Shown piece by piece: positions 31,898-41,941 of a stretch of 64,000 nt of DNA. Origin of the DNA: JAJZRJ01 sp040757055 (GTDB taxonomy: Bacteria; Desulfobacterota; Desulfobulbia; Desulfobulbales; Desulfurivibrionaceae); NCBI GenBank assembly GCA_040757055.1, contig JBFLXY010000004.1, positions 1 to 64,000 of the forward strand, given 5' to 3'. Position 1 is the first letter of the stretch. Every line of letters begins with the position of its first letter. Both the position numbers and the translations under genes were made by a program. The notes beneath the pieces were generated by a model, which saw nothing but the letters and a program-made list of their open reading frames with translations, was not told the DNA's origin and ran no database searches.

Positions 31898-33088
31898 TCA
31901 GGTGGCAACCCGGTTGCGGCCTGCCTCCTTGGCCCGGTAGAGCGCCTTGTCCGCGGCCTGCACCGTGCGCTCCCGGTGCTTCTTGCCCTGCTGGCGCGTT
32001 GCCACGCCGATGCTGACGGTCACTGCCACGCTCCTGCCGGCGCTCCGCGACTTACCGGCCTTGGGCTTGCGGCCGGGACGCTTGGCTCCCCGCAGCCGGA
32101 ACCGCGCCGCCGCCACCTGCTCCCGCACTGCCTCCAGATGGGGCATGGCCTCCTCGCGGCCCTTGCCAGAGAAAAGGATGGTGAACTCCTCGCCGCCGTA
32201 GCGAAAGGCCTTCCCGCCCCCCCGCACCTGCCGGAGTTTCCCGGCCACCATCCGCAGCACCTGATCGCCGATGTCATGGCCGTGCTGGTCGTTGAAATTC
32301 TTGAAATGATCGACATCGACCATGGCCACCGTGTAGTCGCCGCGCAAACGGAGCATGGCCTCGTTCAGGGCGCGGCGGCCGGGCAGCCCGGTCAGCTCGT
32401 CGCGGAAGGCCATGCCGTGCGCCGATTCCATGGCGCCGACGAGGAGAACCAGCCCGGCAACGGCAAGGTAACAGGAGGCAAGAGGGCTGCCCACGGCCAG
32501 GGCCACGCCCACAGCGGCCAATGCCCAGAAAATTCCGTGCTCCAGAGGATCGCGGTGGCGGGCAAAACGCCAGCAGATGACAACGGCCGCGACGAGCAAG
32601 ATCAGCGCAACGGGCACGGAGAGGAAAAAGCCGAATGGCAGGGCCAGGTTGCCGGCAGCCAGTTGGGCCACCACCTCGGCCGGTTCCTGCAACGCGAGAT
32701 ACCCCACTAGCCCGGCCTGGACCGCGATGGCCAGCAACCGGCAGCCGCCCAGCGGGGTGAAGAGCCCCCGCTCGCGGAGCAGCGAAAGCAGCAGGAAATT
32801 GACCGGCAACGCCACGGCAAGAAGCCAGAAGGAGGCCTGAGCCGCAGCGCCACCGGCAGCGGTCCCGGCCAGCAGCAGACGGTCGGCCAGAAAGAGGAGC
32901 AGCACGCCATAGACCAGACGGCTGCGGTTGAAACGCCAGCCCAGGAGAAAGGAAAGAACCAGCAGCGCCAGGGGACCATGGGTGCCAACGAGGGTGAGCC
33001 ACGGACGCCAGGACTCGATCAGTATGGCAACGGCTGCGGCCGCAAGGATCAGGCCGCCGGGGAAAAGCAGGGCAACGAAAAAATGCAC
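31898..33088 (-). CDS. Membrane-anchored GGDEF protein (diguanylate cyclase)
   Basis: 396 aa from GTG at 33088, chosen because GAGGAG lies 7 nt upstream. About seven to eight hydrophobic helices fill residues 1-215. The C-terminal GGDEF domain has D-E-L-T-G-L-P-G-R-R and the active-site R-Y-G-G-E-E-F. A lysine/arginine-rich insertion (R-G-A-K-R-P-G-R-K-P-K-A-G-K) lies just before the last strand, unusual for the domain. No EAL domain. It probably links a membrane signal to c-di-GMP. Confidence 0.85.
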   Translation of the reverse strand: MHFFVALLFPGGLILAAAAVAILIESWRPWLTLVGTHGPLALLVLSFLLGWRFNRSRLVYGVLLLFLADRLLLAGTAAGGAAAQASFWLLAVALPVNFLLLSLLRERGLFTPLGGCRLLAIAVQAGLVGYLALQEPAEVVAQLAAGNLALPFGFFLSVPVALILLVAAVVICWRFARHRDPLEHGIFWALAAVGVALAVGSPLASCYLAVAGLVLLVGAMESAHGMAFRDELTGLPGRRALNEAMLRLRGDYTVAMVDVDHFKNFNDQHGHDIGDQVLRMVAGKLRQVRGGGKAFRYGGEEFTILFSGKGREEAMPHLEAVREQVAAARFRLRGAKRPGRKPKAGKSRSAGRSVAVTVSIGVATRQQGKKHRERTVQAADKALYRAKEAGRNRVAT

Positions 33089-33199
33089 GGAACGGCTCCT
33101 CAAGGGCTGCAGGCGGACATCGCCGACCCTGTTTTTTCGCAGCCTAGTGGGGTTTCGGCCACCGGTCAAGACGAATCCGCCGGCAACGCAACAAAATCG

Positions 33200-33228
33200 T
33201 TGCGCCTTTCTCCGGTGGCGTTCACAAT
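33200..33228 (+). promoter_or_regulatory. Candidate promoter of the ferredoxin-nitroreductase gene
   Basis: TTGCGC (33200-33205), 17 nt, CACAAT (33223-33228). Only CCCTCC separates the -10 from the ATG at 33235, so transcription would start at the start codon. There is no Shine-Dalgarno. Lies in the 146-bp divergent gap with the GGDEF gene. Confidence 0.45.
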
Positions 33229-33234
33229 CCCTCC

Positions 33235-34167
33235 ATGCACCTCAGCCACCCGGTTCACATCGACAGCGACCATTGCACCGGCTGCACCCTCTGCGCCGGC
33301 AACTGCCCCAGCGAGACCATCATCATGCAGGATGGCCGGGCCGCCGTCGCGACCGCGGCCTGCATGGCCTGCGGCCACTGCGCGGCCCTCTGCCCAACGG
33401 GCGCCATCACGGTGGCCGCGGCGAAAAATACCCCCCTGCGCTTTGCTACCTTTGCCGCGCCGGAAGAATGGCTGCCCTACGGCCGGGGCGACGTCGGCCC
33501 CCTGGTGCAGCTCATGCGCTCACGCCGCTCCTGCCGCAGCTATACGAAAAAACCGGTGGAGCGCGCCCTGCTCGATGATCTGGTGAAAATCGGCACCACC
33601 GCGCCCTCCGGCACCAACAGCCAGGGGTGGGCCTTCACCATCCTGCCGGACCGCGCCAGCGTCGTGATCTTGGGCGAGGCGGTGGCCGGCTACTTCCGCC
33701 GCCTGAACCGGCTGGCCGCCGCACCGCTCCTGCGCCATCTCCTCAAATGGTGCGGCAAACCGGCGCTGGATCTCTACTACCGCCGTCATTACGCCACCAC
33801 GACCAAGGCCCTGCGGGAATGGGACGAAGCAGGCCGCGACCGCCTCTTCCACGGCGCCACCGCCGTGATCCTCATCGGCAGCAAGGCCGGTGTCAGTTGC
33901 CCAGGCGAGGATGCCCTCTTGGCCAGCCAGAACATCCTGCTCGCCGGCCATGCCATGGGGCTGGGCAGTTGCCTCATCGGCTTTGCCGTGGAGGCGATGC
34001 GCCGGGATGCACAGATCGGCGCCCGCCTCGGCATCCCGCAGGAGGAGACGATCCACAGCGTCATTGCCCTTGGCTGGCCCGCCGTGCGCTACCAGCGGCT
34101 CACCGGCCGGAAGCCCGTTGCACCACGATGGTTCACGCCAGTTGGCAAAATCAGCCAGATGCCCTAA
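33235..34167 (+). CDS. Nitroreductase-family protein with N-terminal 2[4Fe-4S] ferredoxin domain
   Basis: 310 aa. Residues ~10-60 have CTGCTLCAGNCP and CMACGHCAALCP. From ~85 the nitroreductase/FMN fold begins with R-S-R-R-S-C-R-S-Y and A-P-S-G-T-N-S-Q-G-W, ending in G-L-G-S-C-L-I-G. Such fusions are common in anaerobes; FeS clusters would feed the FMN. The substrate is unknown. It heads a short plus-strand run with slyX and a helicase. Confidence 0.85.
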   Translation: MHLSHPVHIDSDHCTGCTLCAGNCPSETIIMQDGRAAVATAACMACGHCAALCPTGAITVAAAKNTPLRFATFAAPEEWLPYGRGDVGPLVQLMRSRRSCRSYTKKPVERALLDDLVKIGTTAPSGTNSQGWAFTILPDRASVVILGEAVAGYFRRLNRLAAAPLLRHLLKWCGKPALDLYYRRHYATTTKALREWDEAGRDRLFHGATAVILIGSKAGVSCPGEDALLASQNILLAGHAMGLGSCLIGFAVEAMRRDAQIGARLGIPQEETIHSVIALGWPAVRYQRLTGRKPVAPRWFTPVGKISQMP

Positions 34168-34204
34168 GATGGAACAATCGTCCGCTGCCCCCCCGGGAGG
34201 ACTC

Positions 34205-34393
34205 ATGGAAGAACGGCTCATCGAACTGGAGACCCGCCTCGCCTTCCAGGAAAAGACCCTGGAGGAACTGAACGAGGTGATCATCCGCCAGCAGGAAGAG
34301 ATCGACCGGTTGCGCGAAGACCTCGACCGGCTCACGGCCCGCCTTCGCCCAGTGCTGGCCGCCTCCGAGACTGAAGGCTTTCCAGAGGTTTAG
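34205..34393 (+). CDS. slyX: SlyX-family coiled-coil protein
   Basis: 62 aa. Almost entirely a heptad coiled coil: L-I-E-L-E-T-R-L-A-F-Q-E, L-N-E-V-I-I-R-Q-Q-E-E-I-D-R-L. Both length and the L-E-x-R-x-A-F-Q-E pattern are those of SlyX. Function in the family is unknown. ATG at 34205 is preceded by GGGAGGA. Confidence 0.8.
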   Translation: MEERLIELETRLAFQEKTLEELNEVIIRQQEEIDRLREDLDRLTARLRPVLAASETEGFPEV

Positions 34394-34402
34394 CCGCCCG
34401 GC

Positions 34403-35758
34403 ATGCACACCTCACCACCACTCATCCTGATCGTGGACTCCGAAGCCCGCCTCACCGGCGCCTCGGCCTCGCTCATCGCCACCCTCAAGGAACAGCTCAC
34501 CCTCGACAACCCCGAATACCGGGACGCCCAAAAATACGGGCGCTGGATCGGCAAGCGGCTGAAGCCCCAGCTTCATTTCTACTGTCTGGAGGGCGACGCC
34601 ATCCGCTTCCCCCGCGGCTTTGCCCGCCAGGCGATCAATCTCTGCCGCCGCTTCATGCATCACACCCCGGCCATTGTCGACCAGCGCCACGAACTGCCGC
34701 CCATTTCTCTCACTTTCAGCAAGGAACTGCGGCCCTACCAGCAGGCGGCCCTGACCGACATCCTTGCCCATGAGTTCGGGGTGCTGGAGGCGGGCACCGG
34801 CTCCGGCAAGACCGTGGTGGCCCTGGCGGCCATCGCCGCCCGTTGCCAGCCGACCATCGTGCTGGTCCACACCAAGGAACTGCTCCACCAGTGGGCGGAG
34901 CGGGTGCAGACCTTCCTCGGTGTTACACCCGGCCTCATCGGCGACGGCCACTACGAGGTCCGGCCCATCACCATTGCCATCGTCAACTCGGCCCGCAACC
35001 ATCTCGATGAACTCCCCGCCCATTTCGGCCACCTCTGTGTGGACGAATGCCACCGGGTGCCCGCCTCGCTCTTCACCGAGGTGGTGAGCGCCTTTTCCTG
35101 CCGCTACATGCTCGGGCTTTCCGCCACCGCCTTTCGCCGCGACGGGCTCACCAAGCTCATCTACATCTCCCTGGGCGACCGGGTGCACCACGTGGACACC
35201 AGCCACCTCCACGCCACCGGCGCGGTCCTGAAGCCCGAGTTCATCCAGCGGCCCACCGAATTCCGCTACGTCTATCGCGGCAATTACCAGGCCCTGATGA
35301 AATCGCTCACCAGAAACCAGGACCGCAACGAACTGATCGTGGGCGACATCGCCAGGGAGGCGGCCACGCGCGAGGGCATCATCCTCATCGTCAGCGACCG
35401 GGTGCAGCACTGCGAGGAACTGGCCCGGCTGCTCGAAAAACAGGGGCTCAGCGCGCCGGTCTTGACCGGCCAGACCAGGCCTGACGAACGCGCCGAGTTG
35501 GTGGAGGCGATCCAGCAGGGCCGGGTCAAAATTCTCATCTCCACGGTGCAACTCATCGGCGAGGGGTTCGACTGCCCCAACCTCACCACCCTCTTCCTCA
35601 CCACCCCCATCAAGTTCACCGGCCGCCTGCTCCAGGTGGTGGGCCGCGTCCTCCGGCCGGCGGCGGGCAAGACCCCGCGGGTCTACGACTACGTCGATCC
35701 GGTCAAGGTCCTCGCCTCCTCGGCCCAGTCCCGCTGGCTCACCTTCCAGTTCGAGTAA
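34403..35758 (+). CDS. SF2 DNA/RNA helicase, SSL2/XPB-like
   Basis: 451 aa. Motif I E-A-G-T-G-S-G-K-T, motif II V-D-E-C-H, motif III S-A-T-A, motif VI V-V-G-R-V-L-R-P. An unassigned ~95-residue N-terminal region (L-T-L-D-N-P-E-Y) precedes the Q-like R-P-Y-Q-Q-A-A. Similar proteins occur in phages and bacterial DNA-repair contexts; no nuclease domain is visible. It lies 10 bp after slyX. Confidence 0.85.
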   Translation: MHTSPPLILIVDSEARLTGASASLIATLKEQLTLDNPEYRDAQKYGRWIGKRLKPQLHFYCLEGDAIRFPRGFARQAINLCRRFMHHTPAIVDQRHELPPISLTFSKELRPYQQAALTDILAHEFGVLEAGTGSGKTVVALAAIAARCQPTIVLVHTKELLHQWAERVQTFLGVTPGLIGDGHYEVRPITIAIVNSARNHLDELPAHFGHLCVDECHRVPASLFTEVVSAFSCRYMLGLSATAFRRDGLTKLIYISLGDRVHHVDTSHLHATGAVLKPEFIQRPTEFRYVYRGNYQALMKSLTRNQDRNELIVGDIAREAATREGIILIVSDRVQHCEELARLLEKQGLSAPVLTGQTRPDERAELVEAIQQGRVKILISTVQLIGEGFDCPNLTTLFLTTPIKFTGRLLQVVGRVLRPAAGKTPRVYDYVDPVKVLASSAQSRWLTFQFE

Positions 35759-35935
35759 TCCCCGCCAAAGGCCGTCAGCGGCCGTATTCCGCCTTTTCCC
35801 CCGTTCACGATTTCGCCTTTGCATTTTCTTTTTTTCATGGTAAGAGAAACCGTTTTGTAAAAAACTGAACGCCAATTCATTTGCGTGGATTGACGTTTTT
35901 TTCGCATCCAACAGGAAGGGAAAAGGAGAAAAGAG

Positions 35936-37456
35936 ATGATCAAGAAAATTTCCAGCGTTGCCCTGGCCGGCCTGCTCTGCCTGCCGGGCGTTGCCGCGGC
36001 TGGCGCCGGCACCGACCGCATCGGCGACATCGAAAAGCAGATGGCCGAGATGACCAAGGCCTTTAATGCCCAGATGGAGGCGATGAAGGCGGAGATCAGC
36101 ACCCTGAAGAACCAGAATCAGGCCCTGAGCAAAGAAGTGGCCACCAACGCCGAGACGGTGAAGAAAAGCGCCACCGCGGCCGAGTGGACCCAGAAGGTCT
36201 CCTTGGGCGGCCAGGTCACCTTCCGCGGCTACAACCTCCAGAACGTCTGGGACTTCAACGATGCGAGCGACAGCGACAACCGCGACCTCTTCCGCACCAA
36301 GGGCAGCATCTGGGCGGATTTCAAGGCCACGGACAACGTCACCGCCCGGGTGCAGCTCACCGATCAGACCTGGGGTGAGGGTGTGACCTATACGGCCAGC
36401 AGCCTCTCCGCGACCGATTCCGCCATGGACAACAACAGCAACAAGGTCTTTCTCGACAACGCCTACATCAATGTGAAAAACCTGCTGGGCCTGCCGGTGG
36501 AAGGCACCTTTGGCCGCCAGAACCTGATCTACGGCACCGGCTTCGTGATCCTGGACGGCCAGTCCCAGTTCGCCTCCACCTCCATCTACTTCGATGGCGT
36601 CAAGCTCCGCTGGCACGTCACCGACCAGATGATGCTGGACGGCTTCTACATGAAGGACCAGGAAAACACGGTAGCCAACAGCGCCAACAACTGGGCAGGC
36701 GACGACATTACCCTTTCAGGTTTTTACTTCACCAACAAGAAGTGCGCCTTGACCGGCATGCAGCAGGAACTCTATGTCCTGAACCGCAACGACGAGGCCC
36801 TCCAGAAGGATATCTGGATGTACGGCGTTCGCCTTTCGGACAAGCTGGCCAACGGCATCGACTACTCCCTGGAAGGCGCCATCCAGAAGGGTGACGCCAC
36901 CGCCACCCTGGATCAGGACGCCTGGGGCTGCAAGCTCGATGCAGGCTACACCTTCAAGGACATGGGCTGGAAACCCCGCGTTTATCTCGGCTATGCCTTC
37001 ATGAGCGGCGACGGCAATGCCAATGACGGCGACAACGAACAGTGGGATGTCTTCTACGGCGGCTGGCCGCAGTGGGGCGACCTGCTGGCGTGGAAATACC
37101 TCAACATCGGAGCCGGCAACAAACTGAGCAGCGTTTATGCCGGGTATGATGATTACAGCACCGTGGCCGGCGAGGCCGTCTACTCTAACCTGCAGATCGC
37201 CACCATCGGGACGAATTTTGTGCCCCTTGACAAATTCTCGGTCAATCTTTCCTATTCCGACCTGAAGTTCGACAAGACCGATGCCGGGGTGGATGACGAT
37301 TTCGGCGATTACTACCAGGCCATGCTCAAGTACCAGTACACCAAGCAGATGAGCTTCTCGCTCTATGGCGCGCTGCTCTCGCCGGGGGCGGCTTTCAACA
37401 GCACCCCGAAGGACGACGCCACCGAAGTTTACTGGGAGGCGGAGTACAAGTTCTAA
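35936..37456 (+). CDS. Outer-membrane porin with N-terminal coiled coil
   Basis: 506 aa. Signal peptide (residues 1-22, L-P-G-V-A-A-A). Residues 28-80 are a coiled coil (E-K-Q-M-A-E-M-T-K, Q-M-E-A-M-K-A-E-I-S-T-L-K). The remainder is rich in alternating aromatic strands and ends in Y-K-F, the C-terminal aromatic signature used by the Bam machinery. AAAAGGAGAAAAG precedes the ATG. The 177-bp gap upstream has no gene and no clear promoter. The coiled coil may pack against peptidoglycan. Substrate unknown. Confidence 0.8.
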   Translation: MIKKISSVALAGLLCLPGVAAAGAGTDRIGDIEKQMAEMTKAFNAQMEAMKAEISTLKNQNQALSKEVATNAETVKKSATAAEWTQKVSLGGQVTFRGYNLQNVWDFNDASDSDNRDLFRTKGSIWADFKATDNVTARVQLTDQTWGEGVTYTASSLSATDSAMDNNSNKVFLDNAYINVKNLLGLPVEGTFGRQNLIYGTGFVILDGQSQFASTSIYFDGVKLRWHVTDQMMLDGFYMKDQENTVANSANNWAGDDITLSGFYFTNKKCALTGMQQELYVLNRNDEALQKDIWMYGVRLSDKLANGIDYSLEGAIQKGDATATLDQDAWGCKLDAGYTFKDMGWKPRVYLGYAFMSGDGNANDGDNEQWDVFYGGWPQWGDLLAWKYLNIGAGNKLSSVYAGYDDYSTVAGEAVYSNLQIATIGTNFVPLDKFSVNLSYSDLKFDKTDAGVDDDFGDYYQAMLKYQYTKQMSFSLYGALLSPGAAFNSTPKDDATEVYWEAEYKF

Positions 37457-37482
37457 CCGTTGCGGTTTGATCGGAAGACCAG

Positions 37483-37509
37483 AGGGGGCAGCGTGTCGCG
37501 CTGCCCCCT
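37483..37509 (+). terminator. Terminator after the porin
   Basis: AGGGGGCAGCG (37483-37493) and CGCTGCCCCCT (37499-37509), perfect 11-bp stem with 5-nt loop, followed by TGTTTTGT. It also separates the porin from the iorA operon, whose promoter in the next ~140 bp I could not place. Confidence 0.85.
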
Positions 37510-37652
37510 TGTTTTGTGCCCCACGGGCTGCTGGCCTGAAAAATGCGCGGCCTTGAACTTGATGCCCGGACATGGTAAGTAATTCATTCCTGCCGCCTCT
37601 GGCATGAAAGTTTTTCTGCAATATCAAAATGTTACACACAACGGAGAACCGC

Positions 37653-39458
37653 GTGGCGCAATCTGAACCCTTATGGATGTCCGGCAACGAGGCCCTGGCA
37701 CTCGCTGCCGTCGAGGCAGGCGTGAAGGTGGCCTCCGGCTACCCCGGCACCCCCTCCACCGAAATCCTGGAAAACCTCTCGGAGTACAAGTCCGTCTACT
37801 GCGAATGGGCGCCCAATGAAAAGGTGGCCCTCGAAGTGGCCATCGGTGCATCCTTCGCCGGGGTTCGCGCCTTTGCCACCATGAAGCACGTGGGCCTCAA
37901 CGTGGCTGCCGACCCGCTCTTCACCGCCTCCTACACCGGGGTGCGGGGTGGGCTGGTGATCCTCGTCGCCGACGACCCCACCATGTACAGCTCGCAGAAC
38001 GAGCAGGACAGCCGCAACTACGCCTATGCCGCCAAGCTCCCCATGCTGGAGGTGGCCGACCCGGCCGAGGCCAAGGAATTCCTCAAGCTCGCCTACCGGC
38101 TGAGCGAACAGTTCGACACCCCGGTGCTGCTCAGGAGCTGCACCCGGGTGGCCCACGTCAAGGGCGTGGTCACCAGGGGCGCGGCTGAGACATCCCCCAT
38201 CACGCCCGGCCTGGAAAAGAACCCCGCCAAGCTCGTCATGCTGCCGGCCCACGCCCGTGGCCGCCGGGTTGCAGTGGGCGAACGCCAGCAAAAGATCGCC
38301 GAATTCGCCGAGACCTTTGCCGAAAACCGCGTCGAGATGGGCGAAAAGTCCATGGGCATCATCGCCGCGGGCACCAGCTATCTCTACGCCAGGGAGGCCT
38401 TTCCCAATGCCTCCTTCCTCAAGCTCGGCATGGTCCATCCCCTGCCGGAGAAACTGATCCGCGACTTTGCCAGCAAGGTCGAGACCCTTTACATCGTCGA
38501 AGACCTCGACCCCTTCATCGAACTGCGGGTCAAGGCCATGGGCATTGCCTGCATCGGCAAGGAGAAGATTCCCGCCATCGGCGAACTCTCGCCTTCGGTG
38601 GTCCGGAAGGCCATCACCGGCGAGAAGGGGGCCGCGGTCTTCGGCCCGGTGGATCTTCCGCCGCGGCCGCCCAACATGTGCCCCGGCTGCCCGCACCGCG
38701 GCCTCTTCTACAATCTGAACCGGCTCAAGGTCTTTGTCTCCGGCGACATCGGCTGCTACACCCTGGGTGCCCTGCCACCGCTCAGTGCCATGGACGCCTG
38801 CGTCTGCATGGGTGCCAGCGTGGGCATGGCCCACGGCATGGCCAAGGCCCTGGGCCAGGACGGCCTGGGCAAGGCGGTGGCGGTGATCGGCGACTCCACC
38901 TTCATCCACTCGGGGCTCAATGGCCTCATCAACACGGTCTACAACAACAGCTACTCCACGGTGATCATCCTCGACAACCGCATCACCGCCATGACCGGCC
39001 AGCAGCCCAACCCGGCCTCGGGCTCCACCATCATGGGCGAGCCGGCCAATTCCATCGACTTCCCCGAGCTGTGCCGGGCCATCGGCGTCAAGCATGTGCG
39101 CACCGTCAACCCGCACGACATCGAAGGAACCTACGCGGTGCTCAAGGAGGAGATCGAACGGCCCGAGCCCTCGGTGGTCATCACCCGCTTCCCCTGCGTG
39201 CTCACCCCGGAGGAAAAGAAGCGGCCCAAGAAGCCGTTCCGCAGCAACACGGAAAACTGCACCGGTTGCGGGATGTGTCTCAAAATCGGCTGCCCGGCCA
39301 TCACCTGGGTGGCGCTCACCCCGGCTGAGGCGACGGCCATGGGCAAGAAGGAAAAGCAGAAGGGCTACGCCCTCATCAACGAGACCACCTGCATCGGCTG
39401 CGGCCAGTGCCTGACGCTGTGCAAGTTCGACGCCATTGTCACAGGGGAGGGCCAGTAA
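37653..39458 (+). CDS. iorA: Indolepyruvate:ferredoxin oxidoreductase, alpha subunit
   Basis: 601 aa. Oxidatively decarboxylates aryl-pyruvates (from Trp, Phe, Tyr) to aryl-acetyl-CoA, reducing ferredoxin. N-terminal pyrimidine-domain motif S-G-Y-P-G-T-P-S-T-E. The TPP/Mg region is G-D-I-G-C-Y-T-L-G with V-I-G-D-S-T-F-I-H-S-G. C-terminal 2[4Fe-4S]: C-T-G-C-G-M-C and C-I-G-C-G-Q-C. I prefer GTG at 37653 (GGAG 7 nt upstream) to the ATG at 37629, which has no ribosome-binding site. Translationally tight with iorB (next base). Confidence 0.94.
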   Translation: MAQSEPLWMSGNEALALAAVEAGVKVASGYPGTPSTEILENLSEYKSVYCEWAPNEKVALEVAIGASFAGVRAFATMKHVGLNVAADPLFTASYTGVRGGLVILVADDPTMYSSQNEQDSRNYAYAAKLPMLEVADPAEAKEFLKLAYRLSEQFDTPVLLRSCTRVAHVKGVVTRGAAETSPITPGLEKNPAKLVMLPAHARGRRVAVGERQQKIAEFAETFAENRVEMGEKSMGIIAAGTSYLYAREAFPNASFLKLGMVHPLPEKLIRDFASKVETLYIVEDLDPFIELRVKAMGIACIGKEKIPAIGELSPSVVRKAITGEKGAAVFGPVDLPPRPPNMCPGCPHRGLFYNLNRLKVFVSGDIGCYTLGALPPLSAMDACVCMGASVGMAHGMAKALGQDGLGKAVAVIGDSTFIHSGLNGLINTVYNNSYSTVIILDNRITAMTGQQPNPASGSTIMGEPANSIDFPELCRAIGVKHVRTVNPHDIEGTYAVLKEEIERPEPSVVITRFPCVLTPEEKKRPKKPFRSNTENCTGCGMCLKIGCPAITWVALTPAEATAMGKKEKQKGYALINETTCIGCGQCLTLCKFDAIVTGEGQ

Positions 39459-40043
39459 ATGAAAGAGCACGGCAACATCCATTTCTGCGGGGTGGGCGGC
39501 CAGGGGATCCTGCTGGCCAGCGAACTCACCGCCTACGCGCTCCTGGCCGTCGGATTCGACGCCAAAAAGAGCGAGGTGCACGGCATGGCCCAGCGCGGCG
39601 GCTCGGTGGAGGCGCATCTGCGCTTCGGCCGCGGCAAGGTCTATTCCCCGCTCATCGAGCCAGGCACCGTGGACATCATGCTGGCCTTCGAGATGATGGA
39701 GGCAGTGCGCTACCTGCCCTTCCTCAGCCCGCACAGCACGGTGATCGTCAATACCCAGAAGATCGCCCCGCCTGCGGTGGCCACCGGCAAGATGACCTAT
39801 CCGGACCAGTGTCTCGATGAGCTGACCAGCCGCGGCATCACCGTCATCCCGGTGGATGCCTTTGCCATCGCCCGCGCCGCCGGCAACCTCAAGGCGGTGA
39901 ACGTGGCCCTGGTGGGCGCACTCTCCCGCCTGCTGCCGGTGGAGGAGGCGACCTGGATCGAGGTGATCAGGCAGCGGCTGCCCCCCAAGATCGTCGAGGT
40001 GAACCTCGCCGCCTTTGCCGCGGGCCGCAAGGCGGGCAATTAA
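39459..40043 (+). CDS. iorB: Indolepyruvate:ferredoxin oxidoreductase, beta subunit
   Basis: 194 aa. Gamma/catalytic-domain subunit of the 2-oxoacid:ferredoxin oxidoreductase family. It carries G-V-G-G-Q-G-I-L-L-A-S-E-L near residue 10 and H-G-M-A-Q-R-G-G-S-V near 45, which bind CoA and TPP. It begins right after the iorA stop; GAGGG before the ATG lies inside iorA. Confidence 0.93.
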   Translation: MKEHGNIHFCGVGGQGILLASELTAYALLAVGFDAKKSEVHGMAQRGGSVEAHLRFGRGKVYSPLIEPGTVDIMLAFEMMEAVRYLPFLSPHSTVIVNTQKIAPPAVATGKMTYPDQCLDELTSRGITVIPVDAFAIARAAGNLKAVNVALVGALSRLLPVEEATWIEVIRQRLPPKIVEVNLAAFAAGRKAGN

Positions 40044-40077
40044 CCAACTCGCCACGAACAACGTCGAGGAAGCAGCC

Positions 40078-41379
<1,302 letters not shown>

Positions 41380-41388
41380 ACGAAGACA

Positions 41389-41456
41389 GAATCCAAAAGC
41401 CAGGATACAGAAGAAAATTCTGGTTCCTGACTTCTGACTCCTGAATTCCCCAGCCC
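41389..41456. repeat. Heptamer-type intergenic repeat (paaK-ACT spacer)
   Basis: AGAATCCAAAAGCCAGGATACAG on the left, TTCTGGTTCCTGACTTCTGA and CTCCTGAATTCCCC on the right. The halves are rough inverted complements. Same family as 5888, 6835 and 47936. It fills the gap between two co-directional operon genes. Confidence 0.65.
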
Positions 41457-41468
41457 GAGAGGTACACC

Positions 41469-41900
41469 ATGCACGTACGACAGATCGCCATCTTTCTGGA
41501 GAACAATCCCGGCCGGCTGGCCGACATCAGCCATACCCTGGCAGCAAGCAACATCAACATCCGGGCGCTGTCGCTGGCCGATACCGCCGACTTCGGCATC
41601 CTGCGGCTGGTGGTGAACGACACCGACAAGGCCCAGAAGGTGCTCAAGGAGCAGGGCTTCACCGTGGGCACCACCGACGTGCTGGCGGTCGAGGTGCCGG
41701 ATCAGCCCGGCGGCCTCGACTCCATCCTGCAGGTGGTGCGTGCCGCCGGATTGAACGTGGAATACATGTACGCCTTCACCAAACAGAGCGGGATGACCGG
41801 CATCCTGCTTTTCCGCTTCGACGATCTCGCCGGCGCGGAAAAGGTCTTCCGCGAGGCAAAGCTCAAGGTGCTGAACGGCGAGGAAGTGCACAACCTGTAA
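41469..41900 (+). CDS. Tandem ACT-domain protein
   Basis: 143 aa, two ACT domains: N-N-P-G-R-L-A-D-I near 15 and Q-P-G-G-L-D-S-I near 80. ACT domains bind amino acids and regulate enzymes. With no fused enzyme, it is probably a sensor for the amino acid handled by the operon. GAGAGGT precedes the ATG. Direct target unknown. Confidence 0.85.
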   Translation: MHVRQIAIFLENNPGRLADISHTLAASNINIRALSLADTADFGILRLVVNDTDKAQKVLKEQGFTVGTTDVLAVEVPDQPGGLDSILQVVRAAGLNVEYMYAFTKQSGMTGILLFRFDDLAGAEKVFREAKLKVLNGEEVHNL

Positions 41901-41941
41901 AGGACGTGCGGAACATAACCAGCGGAGAAAAGGAGGGCATT

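Noticed and set aside
37590..37625. Sigma-54 promoter before iorA (TGGCATG...CTGC)
   Set aside because: The GG to GC distance is wrong; only the first half matches.
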